Positions 7,982-16,474 of a stretch of DNA of 64,000 nt are shown here, piece after piece (the stretch's first letter is position 1; each line of letters opens with the position of its first letter). This DNA comes from Thiohalocapsa sp963704155 (GTDB lineage: Bacteria; Pseudomonadota; Gammaproteobacteria; Chromatiales; Chromatiaceae). The stretch spans positions 1 to 64,000 of the forward strand of contig CAVPHF010000002.1 of the NCBI GenBank assembly GCA_963704155.1, read 5' to 3'. A model generated the notes under the pieces. It ran no database searches and was not told the origin of the DNA. It saw only the letters and a list, made by a program, of their open reading frames with translations. Made by a program: the position numbers and the translations under genes.

Positions 7982-9316
7982 TCACTCAAGCTGTTGTTTC
8001 GCCTTGGCTGAATCGATGGATGCTTGGCGCCTGGCGTGTCGCACCTCCAACTGGCGGATGAGTTCGCAGAGGTCGACGTCGCGGCGTGGGAGTAGATGAG
8101 CCAGGAGGGTCTCGACATCGGCGCAGCTGAGCAGTGGATAGGTGTCGCGTGCGGCGAGGCGTTCCTGGAGCATGAACAGCATGGCCATCATCACCAGCGC
8201 CATGTGGTGGTGCCAAGCGCGCCAGCCGCGAGCCTGGTAATGGTCGAGGCCCGCCTGCCCCTTGCCATCCTGAAACGCCCGCTCGACCCAGTAGCGCTGC
8301 CCTTGCATCCGCGCCAGGCGCTTCACTGGGGTCGCTGCCGGCGCGTTGCTCAGACTGTACTTGATCTCCTCGCGGGCCATGACTTCGCGGCGCACGAGCA
8401 GATGCCAACAGCGTGCTTGAGCCTCCTGGCCATCCCACAGCCACACCTGTCGATGCAGCACATCAACGCGCAGTTCGCCTTTGGTGCTGTCGCGCAGGCG
8501 CACGTGCCGCCAAGCCGATTCGGGCTGTGACTGCGCCCAGGCATCGACCCGCGTCGGCTCGGTTTGCGCGATCCGTCGCGTGCGTTTGCGCCCCCGTCCC
8601 GGCGGTGACGAGGGTACCTGCGGGCGCGGATCGTCCAAATCGATCACCTGATCCTTGTGCACATCGGCCACGAAGGTCTCGCCCTCGTCGGCGAGGGCGC
8701 GCAACAACGCCGGCTCCTTGCCATAGCCGCCGTCCATGCCGACCCAGCGGAAGCGCACGCCAAGGCGACGGTTGTCGCGCACCATCTCCAGCGCCAGCTG
8801 TGACTTGCTGTTCACTTGCCGCGCCGCCTCCGGCACCCCGGCCGCCTCGCACCGCTTGGCATCCTCCACCGAACACCTGGGCAGAGACAGCCGCGTGTCA
8901 ATCAGCGTCGCTGAGGCGCCGCGGCTCAACGCCGCAAACACCCCCACCTGGCAGGTGTCGACCTTGCCCAGGCGCCCATTCCATTGCCGCGCCACCCCCA
9001 CCGAGTGGCGCCCCTTCTTGGTGATGGCGCTTTCATCGATCAGCAGCGCGCTCCTCGGCGTGCCACCGAGCCACCCATCGGCCGTCAAGGCCACCTGATC
9101 GAGCACCGCGCGCTCGTCCCAGGTGGAATTGGACAGGACATGCTGCAGCACCTGATCGTCGCTCTCCGGCACCACCTCGGCCATCCGCTCCATGTTCTTG
9201 CGTTGTGCCTGCATCAGGCCGCTCAGGTACTGCTTCGACTGCAGGCCGACATCGCGCGTGCGCCAGCGAAAGTGATCGGCAAAGCCGTCACAGAAGGCAC
9301 GAAAGCGCTGACCCAC
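7982..9316 (-). CDS. IS701-type DDE transposase
   Basis: This 444-residue transposase has the family's first catalytic block ALLIDESAITKKG (Asp94), a second Asp in RWVGMDGGYGKE and a late Glu in YWVERAFQDGKGQAGLDHYQ. They form the DDE triad of a cut-and-paste transposase. The in-frame start is a GTG at 9316. Just upstream an ATG at 9339 begins MSEAHWRR in another frame, which resembles the missing N-terminus. A one-base deletion near 9316-9320 could therefore have separated the true start from the body. If so, the copy is either slightly broken or carries a sequencing indel. Confidence 0.9.
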   Translation of the reverse strand: MGQRFRAFCDGFADHFRWRTRDVGLQSKQYLSGLMQAQRKNMERMAEVVPESDDQVLQHVLSNSTWDERAVLDQVALTADGWLGGTPRSALLIDESAITKKGRHSVGVARQWNGRLGKVDTCQVGVFAALSRGASATLIDTRLSLPRCSVEDAKRCEAAGVPEAARQVNSKSQLALEMVRDNRRLGVRFRWVGMDGGYGKEPALLRALADEGETFVADVHKDQVIDLDDPRPQVPSSPPGRGRKRTRRIAQTEPTRVDAWAQSQPESAWRHVRLRDSTKGELRVDVLHRQVWLWDGQEAQARCWHLLVRREVMAREEIKYSLSNAPAATPVKRLARMQGQRYWVERAFQDGKGQAGLDHYQARGWRAWHHHMALVMMAMLFMLQERLAARDTYPLLSCADVETLLAHLLPRRDVDLCELIRQLEVRHARRQASIDSAKAKQQLE

Positions 9317-9460
9317 CGCCGCCAGTGGGCTTCGCTCATCACAAATCCTCGTCTCAGGTGTTGATTGCTGGTGGGCTGCAGCTCATCCTGGTCGCCGCTT
9401 GAAGGTCGTCTTCTCGTGTCCAGAATTTTACAATGATTGCCACGCAATCAGATACTTAAA

Positions 9461-9475
9461 TCTGACAAAGTAGAA
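9461..9475 (-). repeat. IS701-type terminal inverted repeat, right
   Basis: TCTGACAAAGTAGAA is the right end of the insertion sequence, followed directly by the second CTAG target copy at 9476-9479. Confidence 0.8.
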
Positions 9476-9479
9476 CTAG

Positions 9480-9875
9480 GCACTATCCCGTCTGTTAGTG
9501 ACCGCTATAGGCGTTCCAGGAGGCGCTCGGGTCGGTGTCCCTTGGGCGGCAGCTCGTGGGACTCACCGGCCGGTGGCGACGCCGCGTCCATGATCATCCA
9601 GCCATCTACAAGACGCTCGCGACAAGCCCCCTTCCGCCTCCGCGTGGCGGGAACCAAACATTTTTCGAGGAAGGCGGTTACGTCCGCTCTGGGTCGTCAG
9701 CTGTCGCCCAGGCCCAATTGGAACCAGCGTCGGGTTAGTGACCGCAAGCTGCCGGTAGTCTCGCAGTCGTCGCGTGTCCTTCATGCATCGATGAGGATCT
9801 TCCATGCACGCCTCTAACGGTGAGGCAATGTGGTGAGACTAGCAGTTAGGCTTGGTTCTGGAGGATGGTGCGGGC
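9480..9875. other. Gene-poor stretch right of the IS element
   Basis: No supported gene. A 12-base word GTTAGTGACCGC occurs twice in direct orientation (9494-9505 and 9734-9745). Open frames here have no ribosome site and no family resemblance. The segment may be remnant accessory DNA. Confidence 0.4.
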
Positions 9876-10064
9876 GTGATTACCGCGGAGGTGACCCTGC
9901 CCGACGACCCCGCGCCGTCGGAGCCAATTCCCGAGCGTTTCTGGTTGCCGGAGCAAATGCGCCAAGCGTGGAAGGACGCCTGGGATCGCTGGTTCGCGAG
10001 GGCGGATGATTGCTACAGGACGATAACTTCTCCGTACCTCGCAACCGGAGAGATCGACGAATAG
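9876..10064 (+). CDS. Possible small hypothetical protein
   Basis: The frame from the GTG at 9876 encodes about 62 residues beginning VITAEVTLPDDPAPSEPIPE. It is rich in acidic and aromatic residues (RFWLPEQMRQAWKDAWDRWF), so its composition is protein-like. GGAGG lies about 11 bases upstream. An alternative TTG start at 9852 would give 70 residues. I do not recognise a family. It ends just before the convergent nuclease gene. It may be a real small protein or a truncated remnant. Confidence 0.3.
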   Translation: MITAEVTLPDDPAPSEPIPERFWLPEQMRQAWKDAWDRWFARADDCYRTITSPYLATGEIDE

Positions 10065-10081
10065 GTGCCGCTGTACCTTCG

Positions 10082-10869
10082 CTAGCAGTCGTCCTCGAAG
10101 TCGCCGGCGGGGCCTCCAGCCGCAGTGTTGCGCGCAACGGCAGGTGATCCGAGGCAACGCTGGTCAGTCTGGTCCGGATAACAGCCGAGTCCTGTAATCG
10201 CAGCCTGCCGCCGAACCATAGGCGGTCCAGCGCCAGCAAAGGCCAGCCGGACGGGAATGTCGCGCGCGCCGGCACGGGTTCGAGGCGTGCATCGATCGCG
10301 CGCAGTCGTCGCGAACGACACCACCATTCGTTGAAATCGCCCATCAGGACAAGCGCGCCGCCTTCGGGCGGTCGTTGCAATCGCTCGTCGATGTACTCGA
10401 CTAGGCGTGCAAACTGCCAGCGCCGCTCTGCGATGCTCAGTCCCAGATGTGTCGCAAGACACCAGAAGTCACCCAAGCCATCTGAGGCTGGCCCGACAAC
10501 GGCGCCTGCCGGTGCCTCAATTCGGGCTTCGATGAGGCCCCTTGGCTCTCTACCCTGCCAGCTCAGTTGGTGTGCACGGTGGGCCCTGACCGGCAGCCGG
10601 CTCAGCAGCAGATTGCCGTAGCTGCTGAACTCGGAGCGCATGGTGGTGCCGAGCAGCGGCTCATAGCCGGCGCGCTGAAGCTGTTCCAGCAGGCCGATCT
10701 GTCCAGCCGGCGCCCGCGACAGCGTCTCGACCTCCTGGAGTGCGATGACATCGGCATCCAACTCCATGACCGCACTGGCGATGCGTTGATGGTCGGTCTG
10801 CCCGTCGCGGCCGAGCCCCCGATGGATGTTGTAGGTCGCGACGCTGAAGAGGCAGTCCGGCTCAGTCAT
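10082..10869 (-). CDS. Endonuclease/exonuclease/phosphatase (EEP) family protein, apparent 3' frame break
   Basis: The ATG at 10869 starts MTEPDCLFSVATYNIHRG. EEP landmarks are Asn14 (TYNIHR), Glu46 (ALQEVE), the LMGDFNEW block and the terminal SDHLPLRATL. Family members hydrolyse phosphodiesters in nucleic acids or phospholipid headgroups. The start overlaps the stop of the PLD-VTT gene by 8 bases, so the two are co-translated and a role in lipid metabolism is plausible. In the same frame the ORF runs on to 9880 with an unnatural Arg/Ser-rich tail. A one-base shift in the G-run near 10100 would instead end it as PAGDFEDDC and a TAG at 10082, which looks native. I give the shifted end. Confidence 0.8.
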
Positions 10870-13072
10870 CTTTGGCCAGCATGCGCCGTCCGAACCAGGC
10901 CAAACCGCCAACCGCGAGCACGCCGACGAGTACCAGCGCAACCGCACGCAGATCGGCTTTCTGTACGAGCGACAGCAGGCCTTCGGCGAAGAGCGACATG
11001 GCAAAGATCGCCGGCGCTATGCCTATGGCCGTTCCAATCAGAAAATCCCTGATTCCCAGATGCGTGGCACCGGCAAAAAGGTTGATTACCGCAAAGGGCG
11101 CGATGGGCACAATGCGCACCGTGACGACGGTGAGGATGCCGTGTCGCGCCAAGCGGCGGCTCAGGCGTCCGAGACCGCCATCGGCTAAGCGTTCGACGGC
11201 AGGGCGTCCGAGGTAGTGCCCGAGCGCATAGCCAGCCAGGGCCGCGGCGACCGACCCAATCCATGCGACCAAGGCGCCGGTCACCGATCCGAAGACGACG
11301 GCAGAGACCAGGATCAGCAGCGTGACCGGCACCGCGACCAGGGCGGCGCCGACGAAGGCGGCGATCGCGGCGACGGGTCCCCAGGGCGTATTGCTTAGTT
11401 GCTGCACCTTGCTCGCCAAGGCGTTCGGATCCAGCCATTCGCCGAGCGCGGTCCACCGCCAGGCGGCCGCTAACGCAATGAACAGGACGATCAGACCGAT
11501 ACCGACCACGAGGCGCCAGCGCACATGCGGCAAGTGTTCGTCACCGCCGACGACCGCTTCGGTGACCAACGCCGGGTCGATCGGCCCGTCGGGATCGATG
11601 AGCCGCTCGTCCGGCAACTGGCGTTCCCACTCGGGGTCGACCCGGCCCTCAAGATCGGCGAGCCGCAACGGCGGTGGCTCCTCGGCGGACGCCTGCGCCC
11701 GTCGCAGCTGTTCGATCGCCTGGATCGGGCCGCCTCCCTCAGCGGCGGCGACGCGCTCGGCCTGCGCGAGCTGCTCGGGCGTGACGGACAGGAACATGCC
11801 CAGCAGCCGATGTCGCAGCGCGCGAATCGCGTCGATTGTCGCTTGTTGCTCGGCGGCGATACAGAGGTCACATTCACTATCGAGACCCATGGACCGATTG
11901 CTGAGGTTCGATGAACCGATGCGCAGCACGCGGTCGTCTACGATCATCAGCTTGGCGTGGACCATAAGGCAGCCGTCGGACAGGCCGAGGACATCCGGGT
12001 AGTAGACCCGCATGCGGCCATGTTGATCGGCATCGCGAAGCCGCGCTAGCACGCGCGCCCGCAGGATGTCCATGGTGTGCTGTTCGAGCCAGCCGCCCGT
12101 CTCGCGGGGCAGGACGATGATGACCTGCGGACCGGCGGCGCCCGCAAGCGAGCGACAGAGGGCATCGCGGACGCTGCGCGAGCTCAGATATTGATTCTCG
12201 ATGTAGATCAGCGTCTGCGCACGCTCGATCAAATCCAGGTAAAGCTGCTCGACCTCACGCACCTCGGCACGACCAGCGAAGGCCGGCAGGGTGCGTGCGA
12301 TCGCAACCGGCTGTCGATGCAGCAACGGGTCGACGGCAGGTGGCCAGACGGAGCGCCGGTCTAACTCGTCCGGGATAGCGGCAAGCCTGTCTTGGGTCGC
12401 CCAGCACCAGCGATCGTTGAACAGCGCCATCAACGCCTTGGCCGCCTCGCCGTCGACCAGCATCTGAAGATCGTGGAAGGGCGGATAGGCATCGCCGTCG
12501 TGGGTGACGCGTCGCCGCTCCTTGGCAGCATGTGCCCGGGTATCCCAGCGCCAACGGCCGAGATCGAACCCGCCGCAGAAGGCGAGCTGCCCGTCGACGA
12601 TGACCAGCTTCTGATGCTGACTCGCCGTGGGCGGATGCTGATCGTCTTGAACGAAATGCAGCCGTTCATGCTGTTCCCAGGGATTGTCGATGGGAAAGAG
12701 CGCCTCGCGCTCCAAGGCATAGATGGACGCGAAATCCCAAAGCAGGACGTAGACATGAAGATCGGGATGCTGCTCGAGAAGCGTGATCAAGAGTTCGGCG
12801 AGTCGCGTGGGATGACCGTCGTCGACCGGATCGCGGACCAACTCCAGCGCGCTGTGGATGTCCCACCCGGCGATCGCGATGCAGTGGCGGGCCTGCATCA
12901 TGGCGCCGCGTACGGCGCTGAAGTACGCCTCGCCATCAATCAGTACGGCCAGCCGTTCGGCCTGCGCGATGCGCCAGCAATTGCTTCCCGTCTCCAGCAC
13001 GGACGCGAGCCGCAGCGCCCCGCCGTCGCTCGCCGGTGCTGCTCGAGCTTTCCGGCTGGTCTCGTGACTCAT
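10862..13072 (-). CDS. Phospholipase D-like protein fused to a VTT (DedA/TVP38-type) membrane domain
   Basis: A 736-residue protein. The N-terminal half has two HKD catalytic motifs: HQKLVIVDGQLAFCGG (His153, Lys155, Asp160) and HAKLMIVDDRVLRIGSSN (His372, Lys374, Asp379). This is a complete PLD active site as in cardiolipin synthase-type transferases. The C-terminal region, after about residue 520, has several transmembrane helices. It also carries the VTT signature around RIVPIAPFAVINLFAGAT, a family now linked to lipid scrambling or flipping. An EEP-type phosphatase/nuclease gene overlaps its 3' end. The fusion suggests a phospholipid headgroup-remodelling or transphosphatidylation enzyme tethered to the inner membrane. 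The substrate is unknown. Confidence 0.9.
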   Translation of the reverse strand: MSHETSRKARAAPASDGGALRLASVLETGSNCWRIAQAERLAVLIDGEAYFSAVRGAMMQARHCIAIAGWDIHSALELVRDPVDDGHPTRLAELLITLLEQHPDLHVYVLLWDFASIYALEREALFPIDNPWEQHERLHFVQDDQHPPTASQHQKLVIVDGQLAFCGGFDLGRWRWDTRAHAAKERRRVTHDGDAYPPFHDLQMLVDGEAAKALMALFNDRWCWATQDRLAAIPDELDRRSVWPPAVDPLLHRQPVAIARTLPAFAGRAEVREVEQLYLDLIERAQTLIYIENQYLSSRSVRDALCRSLAGAAGPQVIIVLPRETGGWLEQHTMDILRARVLARLRDADQHGRMRVYYPDVLGLSDGCLMVHAKLMIVDDRVLRIGSSNLSNRSMGLDSECDLCIAAEQQATIDAIRALRHRLLGMFLSVTPEQLAQAERVAAAEGGGPIQAIEQLRRAQASAEEPPPLRLADLEGRVDPEWERQLPDERLIDPDGPIDPALVTEAVVGGDEHLPHVRWRLVVGIGLIVLFIALAAAWRWTALGEWLDPNALASKVQQLSNTPWGPVAAIAAFVGAALVAVPVTLLILVSAVVFGSVTGALVAWIGSVAAALAGYALGHYLGRPAVERLADGGLGRLSRRLARHGILTVVTVRIVPIAPFAVINLFAGATHLGIRDFLIGTAIGIAPAIFAMSLFAEGLLSLVQKADLRAVALVLVGVLAVGGLAWFGRRMLAKDD

Positions 13073-13383
13073 CTTGGGAGATTCGCTGCTCAGGGCTGAT
13101 TCTCCTACTTGCTAGACGCCTCGATCCAAGGCGATGCTGCTAGGGACGGCTGCCCAAACCGGCGTAATCAAGCACTTCTACGCGGACTCGCCACGCGAGA
13201 GGATCACAGGGGCCGCAGAGTCAAAGCCAGAGAGGAGCCACAGGGTCTCTCCGGTAACACTCGCGTAAACGGGCGGAGCATCGCCGCCAGCCACCGCTTG
13301 GGTGGTCATGCGGCCAACGCGGAAAACTCGGCGATTGGATAAAGGGCGGGGTTGGCTTCGCTCCTCACGCACATCGGAGCTGG
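13073..13383. other. Intergenic stretch between PLD-VTT gene and symporter
   Basis: No supported gene. It should contain the promoter of the PLD-VTT/EEP pair. Short open frames on the minus strand (about 13178-13372) resemble no family I know and lack a ribosome site. Confidence 0.4.
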
Positions 13384-13413
13384 GCTGATCTTGGCCGAGC
13401 GGCCAAGATCAGC
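13384..13413 (-). terminator. Hairpin after actP-like gene (13-bp perfect stem)
   Basis: Arm GCTGATCTTGGCC (13384-13396), loop GAGC, perfect complementary arm 13401-13413. It starts 10 bases beyond the symporter stop codon. There is no T-run, so it may act in RNA 3'-end stabilisation or Rho-assisted termination. A closely related hairpin follows gltS at 63442-63475. Confidence 0.6.
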
Positions 13414-13423
13414 TTCCATCCGT

Positions 13424-15097
13424 CTAGTGAGCGGAAGAAGCGCCTTCGGCTCCTATGCCGGTCTGCGCGCGCACATACTGCGGCAGGAAGGCTGCCTTTT
13501 CTCTCGCCGCAGACTCACTCTTGTCGGTCACCGAGAAGAACCAGGTGGCAACGAAGGCGGCGGTTACGGAGAACAGAGCCGGATACTTATACGGGAAGAT
13601 CGGCTCTGCGTTCCCGATTACGTCTACCCAAACGATCGGGCCGATAATCACGAGCACGACTGCCGTGGTCAAGCCGATGAAGCCGCCGATAACGGCCCCC
13701 CGGGTGGTCAATCCTTTCCACAGCATCGACAGCAGCAACACCGGGAAGTTGGCACTGGCGGCAATGGCAAAGGCCAACCCGACCATGTAGGCGATGTTTT
13801 GCTTCTCGAAGGCGATGCCGACGGTGATGGCGATGACGCCCAGCAAGATCGTCGCCATGCGCGAGACCATCACTTCCTTCTGCTCAGATCCCTTGCCCTT
13901 GCAGATGATGTGCGCGTAGAGGTCGTGGGAGATGGCGGAGGCGCCCGCCAGGGTCAGCCCGGCGACGACGGCCAGGATGGTGGCGAAGGCCACGGCCGAG
14001 ATGAAGCCCATGAAGAGGTTGCCACCGACCACACTCGATAGATGCACGGCCGCCATGTTGTTGCCGCCGAAGATCTTCCCATCGGCATCCAGGAACTCCG
14101 GATTCTGGCTGACCAGCACGATGGCGCAAAAGCCGATGATAAAGACCACGAGGAAGAAGTACCCGACGAAGCCCGTGGCATAGAAAACGGAACGTCGGGC
14201 CTGCTTGGCATCCGGCACCGTGAAGAAGCGCATCAGGATATGCGGCAGACCGGCGGTACCAAACATCAGGGCCATGCCAAGGGAGATTGCCGACACCGGG
14301 TCAGGGAGCAGCCCTCCCGGCTCCATCAGCTTGAGTCCGTCCGGGTGCATCGCCGTCGCCTGCCTGAACAGGTTCTCCAGGCTGAAATCGAAGTGGGACA
14401 TGGCCAGTAGCATGAGGCCGGTGCCACCGGTGAGCAGCAACCCGGCCTTGATGATCTGAACCCAGGTGGTGGCGAGCATGCCGCCGAAGGTGACGTAAAG
14501 GACCATGAGGACGCCGACGATGACGACAGCGACAGGGTAAGGCAGGCCGAACAGGAGTTGGATGAGCTTGCCGGAACCGACCATCTGCGCGACCAGATAC
14601 AGGGTCACCGTGGCCAGGGTGCCGCAGGCGGCCAGGGCGCGAACGGGCGTCTGTTGCAGCCGGTAGGAAGCGACATCCGCGAAGGTATACTTGCCGAGGT
14701 TGCGCAGCTTTTCGGCCATCAGGAACAGGATGAACGGCCAGCCGACGAGGAAGCCCACGGTATAGACGAGCCCGTCGTAGCCCTTGAGAAACACCAGCCC
14801 GGAGATACCGAGGAAGGTGGCCGCGGACATATAGTCGCCGGCAATGGCCAAGCCATTCTGAAAGCCCGTAATACCACCGCCCGCGGTGTAGAACTCCTTC
14901 GCCGTTCTGGTTCTGCGCGCTGCCCAGTAGGTGATGGACAGGGTACCGGCCACGAACAGCAGGAACATGACGATCGCCGACATGTTCACCGGGCGCTTGA
15001 CCGCTTCACCCTCGATCGCCCCCGCCGCCACCGCCGCACCGACCGCAAGCATGGCGGCCAGAGACACAAAAGCGATAATCAGACTGGTCTTTCTCAT
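13424..15097 (-). CDS. actP: Cation/acetate symporter, SSS family (ActP-like)
   Basis: A 557-residue sodium:solute symporter. It has an N-terminal signal-like helix followed by about 13 membrane segments. The family blocks ITYWAARRTRTAKEFYTAGGGITGFQNGLAIAGDYMSAA and GTAGLPHILMRFFTV are present, as in E. coli ActP. ActP takes up acetate and other short carboxylates with Na+ or H+. Its start overlaps the stop of the DUF485 gene by four bases, reproducing the usual yjcH-actP pair. It reads away from the DUF302 gene. A strong hairpin follows the stop. The exact substrate is inferred from the family. Confidence 0.92.
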   Translation of the reverse strand: MRKTSLIIAFVSLAAMLAVGAAVAAGAIEGEAVKRPVNMSAIVMFLLFVAGTLSITYWAARRTRTAKEFYTAGGGITGFQNGLAIAGDYMSAATFLGISGLVFLKGYDGLVYTVGFLVGWPFILFLMAEKLRNLGKYTFADVASYRLQQTPVRALAACGTLATVTLYLVAQMVGSGKLIQLLFGLPYPVAVVIVGVLMVLYVTFGGMLATTWVQIIKAGLLLTGGTGLMLLAMSHFDFSLENLFRQATAMHPDGLKLMEPGGLLPDPVSAISLGMALMFGTAGLPHILMRFFTVPDAKQARRSVFYATGFVGYFFLVVFIIGFCAIVLVSQNPEFLDADGKIFGGNNMAAVHLSSVVGGNLFMGFISAVAFATILAVVAGLTLAGASAISHDLYAHIICKGKGSEQKEVMVSRMATILLGVIAITVGIAFEKQNIAYMVGLAFAIAASANFPVLLLSMLWKGLTTRGAVIGGFIGLTTAVVLVIIGPIVWVDVIGNAEPIFPYKYPALFSVTAAFVATWFFSVTDKSESAAREKAAFLPQYVRAQTGIGAEGASSAH

Positions 15098-15408
15098 GTG
15101 CCCGACACCTCTCGCACGATCCTGTCGGTCAGTTCGTCGTACACGTTATTGGCTCGATTGACATACAAGCCCGTCATCAGCCAGCTCATCAGGATAATGC
15201 CTGCCCCGATGGGGATGCCGATGGTGATCACCGAGTCGCTGCTGATCGGCGTGCCGAACACGCTGGGGTTGAAGGCGATGACGAGAATATAGGTGTAGTA
15301 AACGACAAGAACGATGATCGCCAGGCTCCAGGCGAGACGATTGCGGCGTTTGACGAGTTCCTGGAACTGCGGACTATCTTGGATTCTTTGCGCCAGCTCT
15401 GGGTGCAT
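15094..15408 (-). CDS. yjcH: DUF485 membrane protein (YjcH-like), ActP partner
   Basis: A 104-residue protein with two membrane helices (about 26-48 and 58-84). It has the DUF485 pattern: a short N-terminal helix FQELVKRRNRLAWSLA and a C-terminal GLYVNRANNVYDELTDRI. In many proteobacteria this small protein is encoded directly upstream of the acetate symporter, as here, with a four-base overlap. It is presumed to be an accessory subunit or stabiliser of the symporter. Its biochemical role is not established. Confidence 0.9.
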   Translation of the reverse strand: MHPELAQRIQDSPQFQELVKRRNRLAWSLAIIVLVVYYTYILVIAFNPSVFGTPISSDSVITIGIPIGAGIILMSWLMTGLYVNRANNVYDELTDRIVREVSGT

Positions 15409-15869
15409 TCAGGCCATCCTCATTTTGATTGGAATATGAAGAAGTTCGTGCTTCTTCCATCTATTTTTTGAGGGCGCAAACCCGATCTGCCTCACGTCCA
15501 GGTCGGCGCCGACTCAATTGGTTCTTGCGCACGGCAATGAGCGCCGAGGTACTCGCCGGCGTACTTGATCCTCCTCTTTCTGCTTAATGATCGCGGTGGC
15601 AGAGACGCCTCCGAGCCAGATGACGAACCGCGGACAGGGTGCAATGAGCAGCAAGCGAATGCCGGAGCGCGCAGCCAGCTCTTATGGAAATTCGCCCGCG
15701 CGCCGACTCTACTCGACGGAAAACACAGCTACAACGGAAATTCCTAGCCAGTATTCAAGGTTTTGGTCGACCGCAAGGACCAGATGCTCGATATACGGTG
15801 CTGACCGCGGCGCAGGCCGGTACACTCGCCGGCTTCCGTTCCTCAACTTCACTGACCTCGGAGGCGCCA
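15409..15869. other. Divergent intergenic region between yjcH and DUF302 gene
   Basis: A 461-base region between divergent genes, which should contain both promoters. AT content is higher near 15420-15470, next to yjcH. Overlapping open frames in 15565-15860 have no ribosome site and no recognisable family. I see no clear regulatory repeat. Confidence 0.45.
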
Positions 15870-16322
15870 ATGAAACGCTTTCTGCCGCTCGCCGCATTCG
15901 TCCTGTTCTCGACGCCCTTGATCGCGGTCGGCGCCGATGGCCTGGTTAGCGTCCAGAGCCCTCTGTCCGCCAAGAACACCATGGACCGGGTGCAGGAGAC
16001 CGCCGAACAGCGCGGGCTCAAGGTGTTTGCTCGCATCGATCACGCCGCTGGCGCGGCCAAGGTAGGCAAGGAACTGCCGCCGACCGAGCTGTTGATCTTC
16101 GGCAACCCGAAGGGCGGAACGCCGTTCATGGAGTGCGCGCAAACCGTTGCCGTCGACCTGCCGCTCAAGGTCTTAGTTTGGCAAGACGCCGACGGTCAGG
16201 TCTGGCTCGGCTACAACGACCCCGCCTATATCGCCGCGCGCCATGGCGTACCGGACTGCCCATCGGTGGCGATGCTGAGCAAGGCGCTGGCCGGTCTCGC
16301 AGCGGCGAGCATTGCGCCTTAG
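15870..16322 (+). CDS. Secreted DUF302 domain protein
   Basis: A 150-residue protein starting MKRFLPLAAFVLFSTPLIAVGA, a clear signal peptide. A DUF302 domain follows: SAKNTMDRVQETAEQRGLKVFARIDHAAGA, then ELLIFGNPKGGTPFMECAQTVAVDLPLKVLVW. These features span the whole family fold. GGAGG lies 7 bases before the ATG, so this start is preferred over longer in-frame extensions. DUF302 proteins are periplasmic or cytosolic small proteins of unknown function, often found near redox or sulfur genes. Nothing around it narrows the role. Confidence 0.88.
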   Translation: MKRFLPLAAFVLFSTPLIAVGADGLVSVQSPLSAKNTMDRVQETAEQRGLKVFARIDHAAGAAKVGKELPPTELLIFGNPKGGTPFMECAQTVAVDLPLKVLVWQDADGQVWLGYNDPAYIAARHGVPDCPSVAMLSKALAGLAAASIAP

Positions 16323-16474
16323 GCGGTTGCTGTCGAATGCTGTGTTCGGCCGGGCCCAATGCGGTGGGTGCGGCGATCGCACCAGCGCGCTGCGGCTAGC
16401 CCAGCCAGGCGTGCTTTGCTGTCATCATGGCGCGCTAACCTCCGCGGTATCGAGGTCAAGGAGCCGAAACACCC

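Larger units (their letters stand above)
7948..9475 (-). mobile_element. Complete IS701-family insertion sequence, about 1.53 kb
   Basis: Terminal inverted repeats are TTCTACTTCGTCACA (7948-7962) and TCTGACAAAGTAGAA (9461-9475), which match at 13 of 15 positions when one is reverse-complemented. Each end is directly bordered by CTAG (7944-7947 and 9476-9479). That fits the 4-bp YTAR target duplication known for the IS701 family. The element carries a single transposase gene on the minus strand. The intact ends and target duplication indicate a fairly recent insertion into the region right of the sensor kinase. Confidence 0.85.

Noticed and set aside
9494..9745. Direct repeat GTTAGTGACCGC as possible integron attC or attachment sites
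   Set aside because: The cores do not match the GTTRRRY/RYYYAAC consensus, there is no inverted partner, and no integrase gene is near.
9880..11004. 374-residue version of the EEP protein starting at 11004 and ending at 9880
   Set aside because: The first 45 residues lie inside the PLD-VTT gene in another frame and the last 70 are not protein-like. The ATG at 10869 fits the family start.
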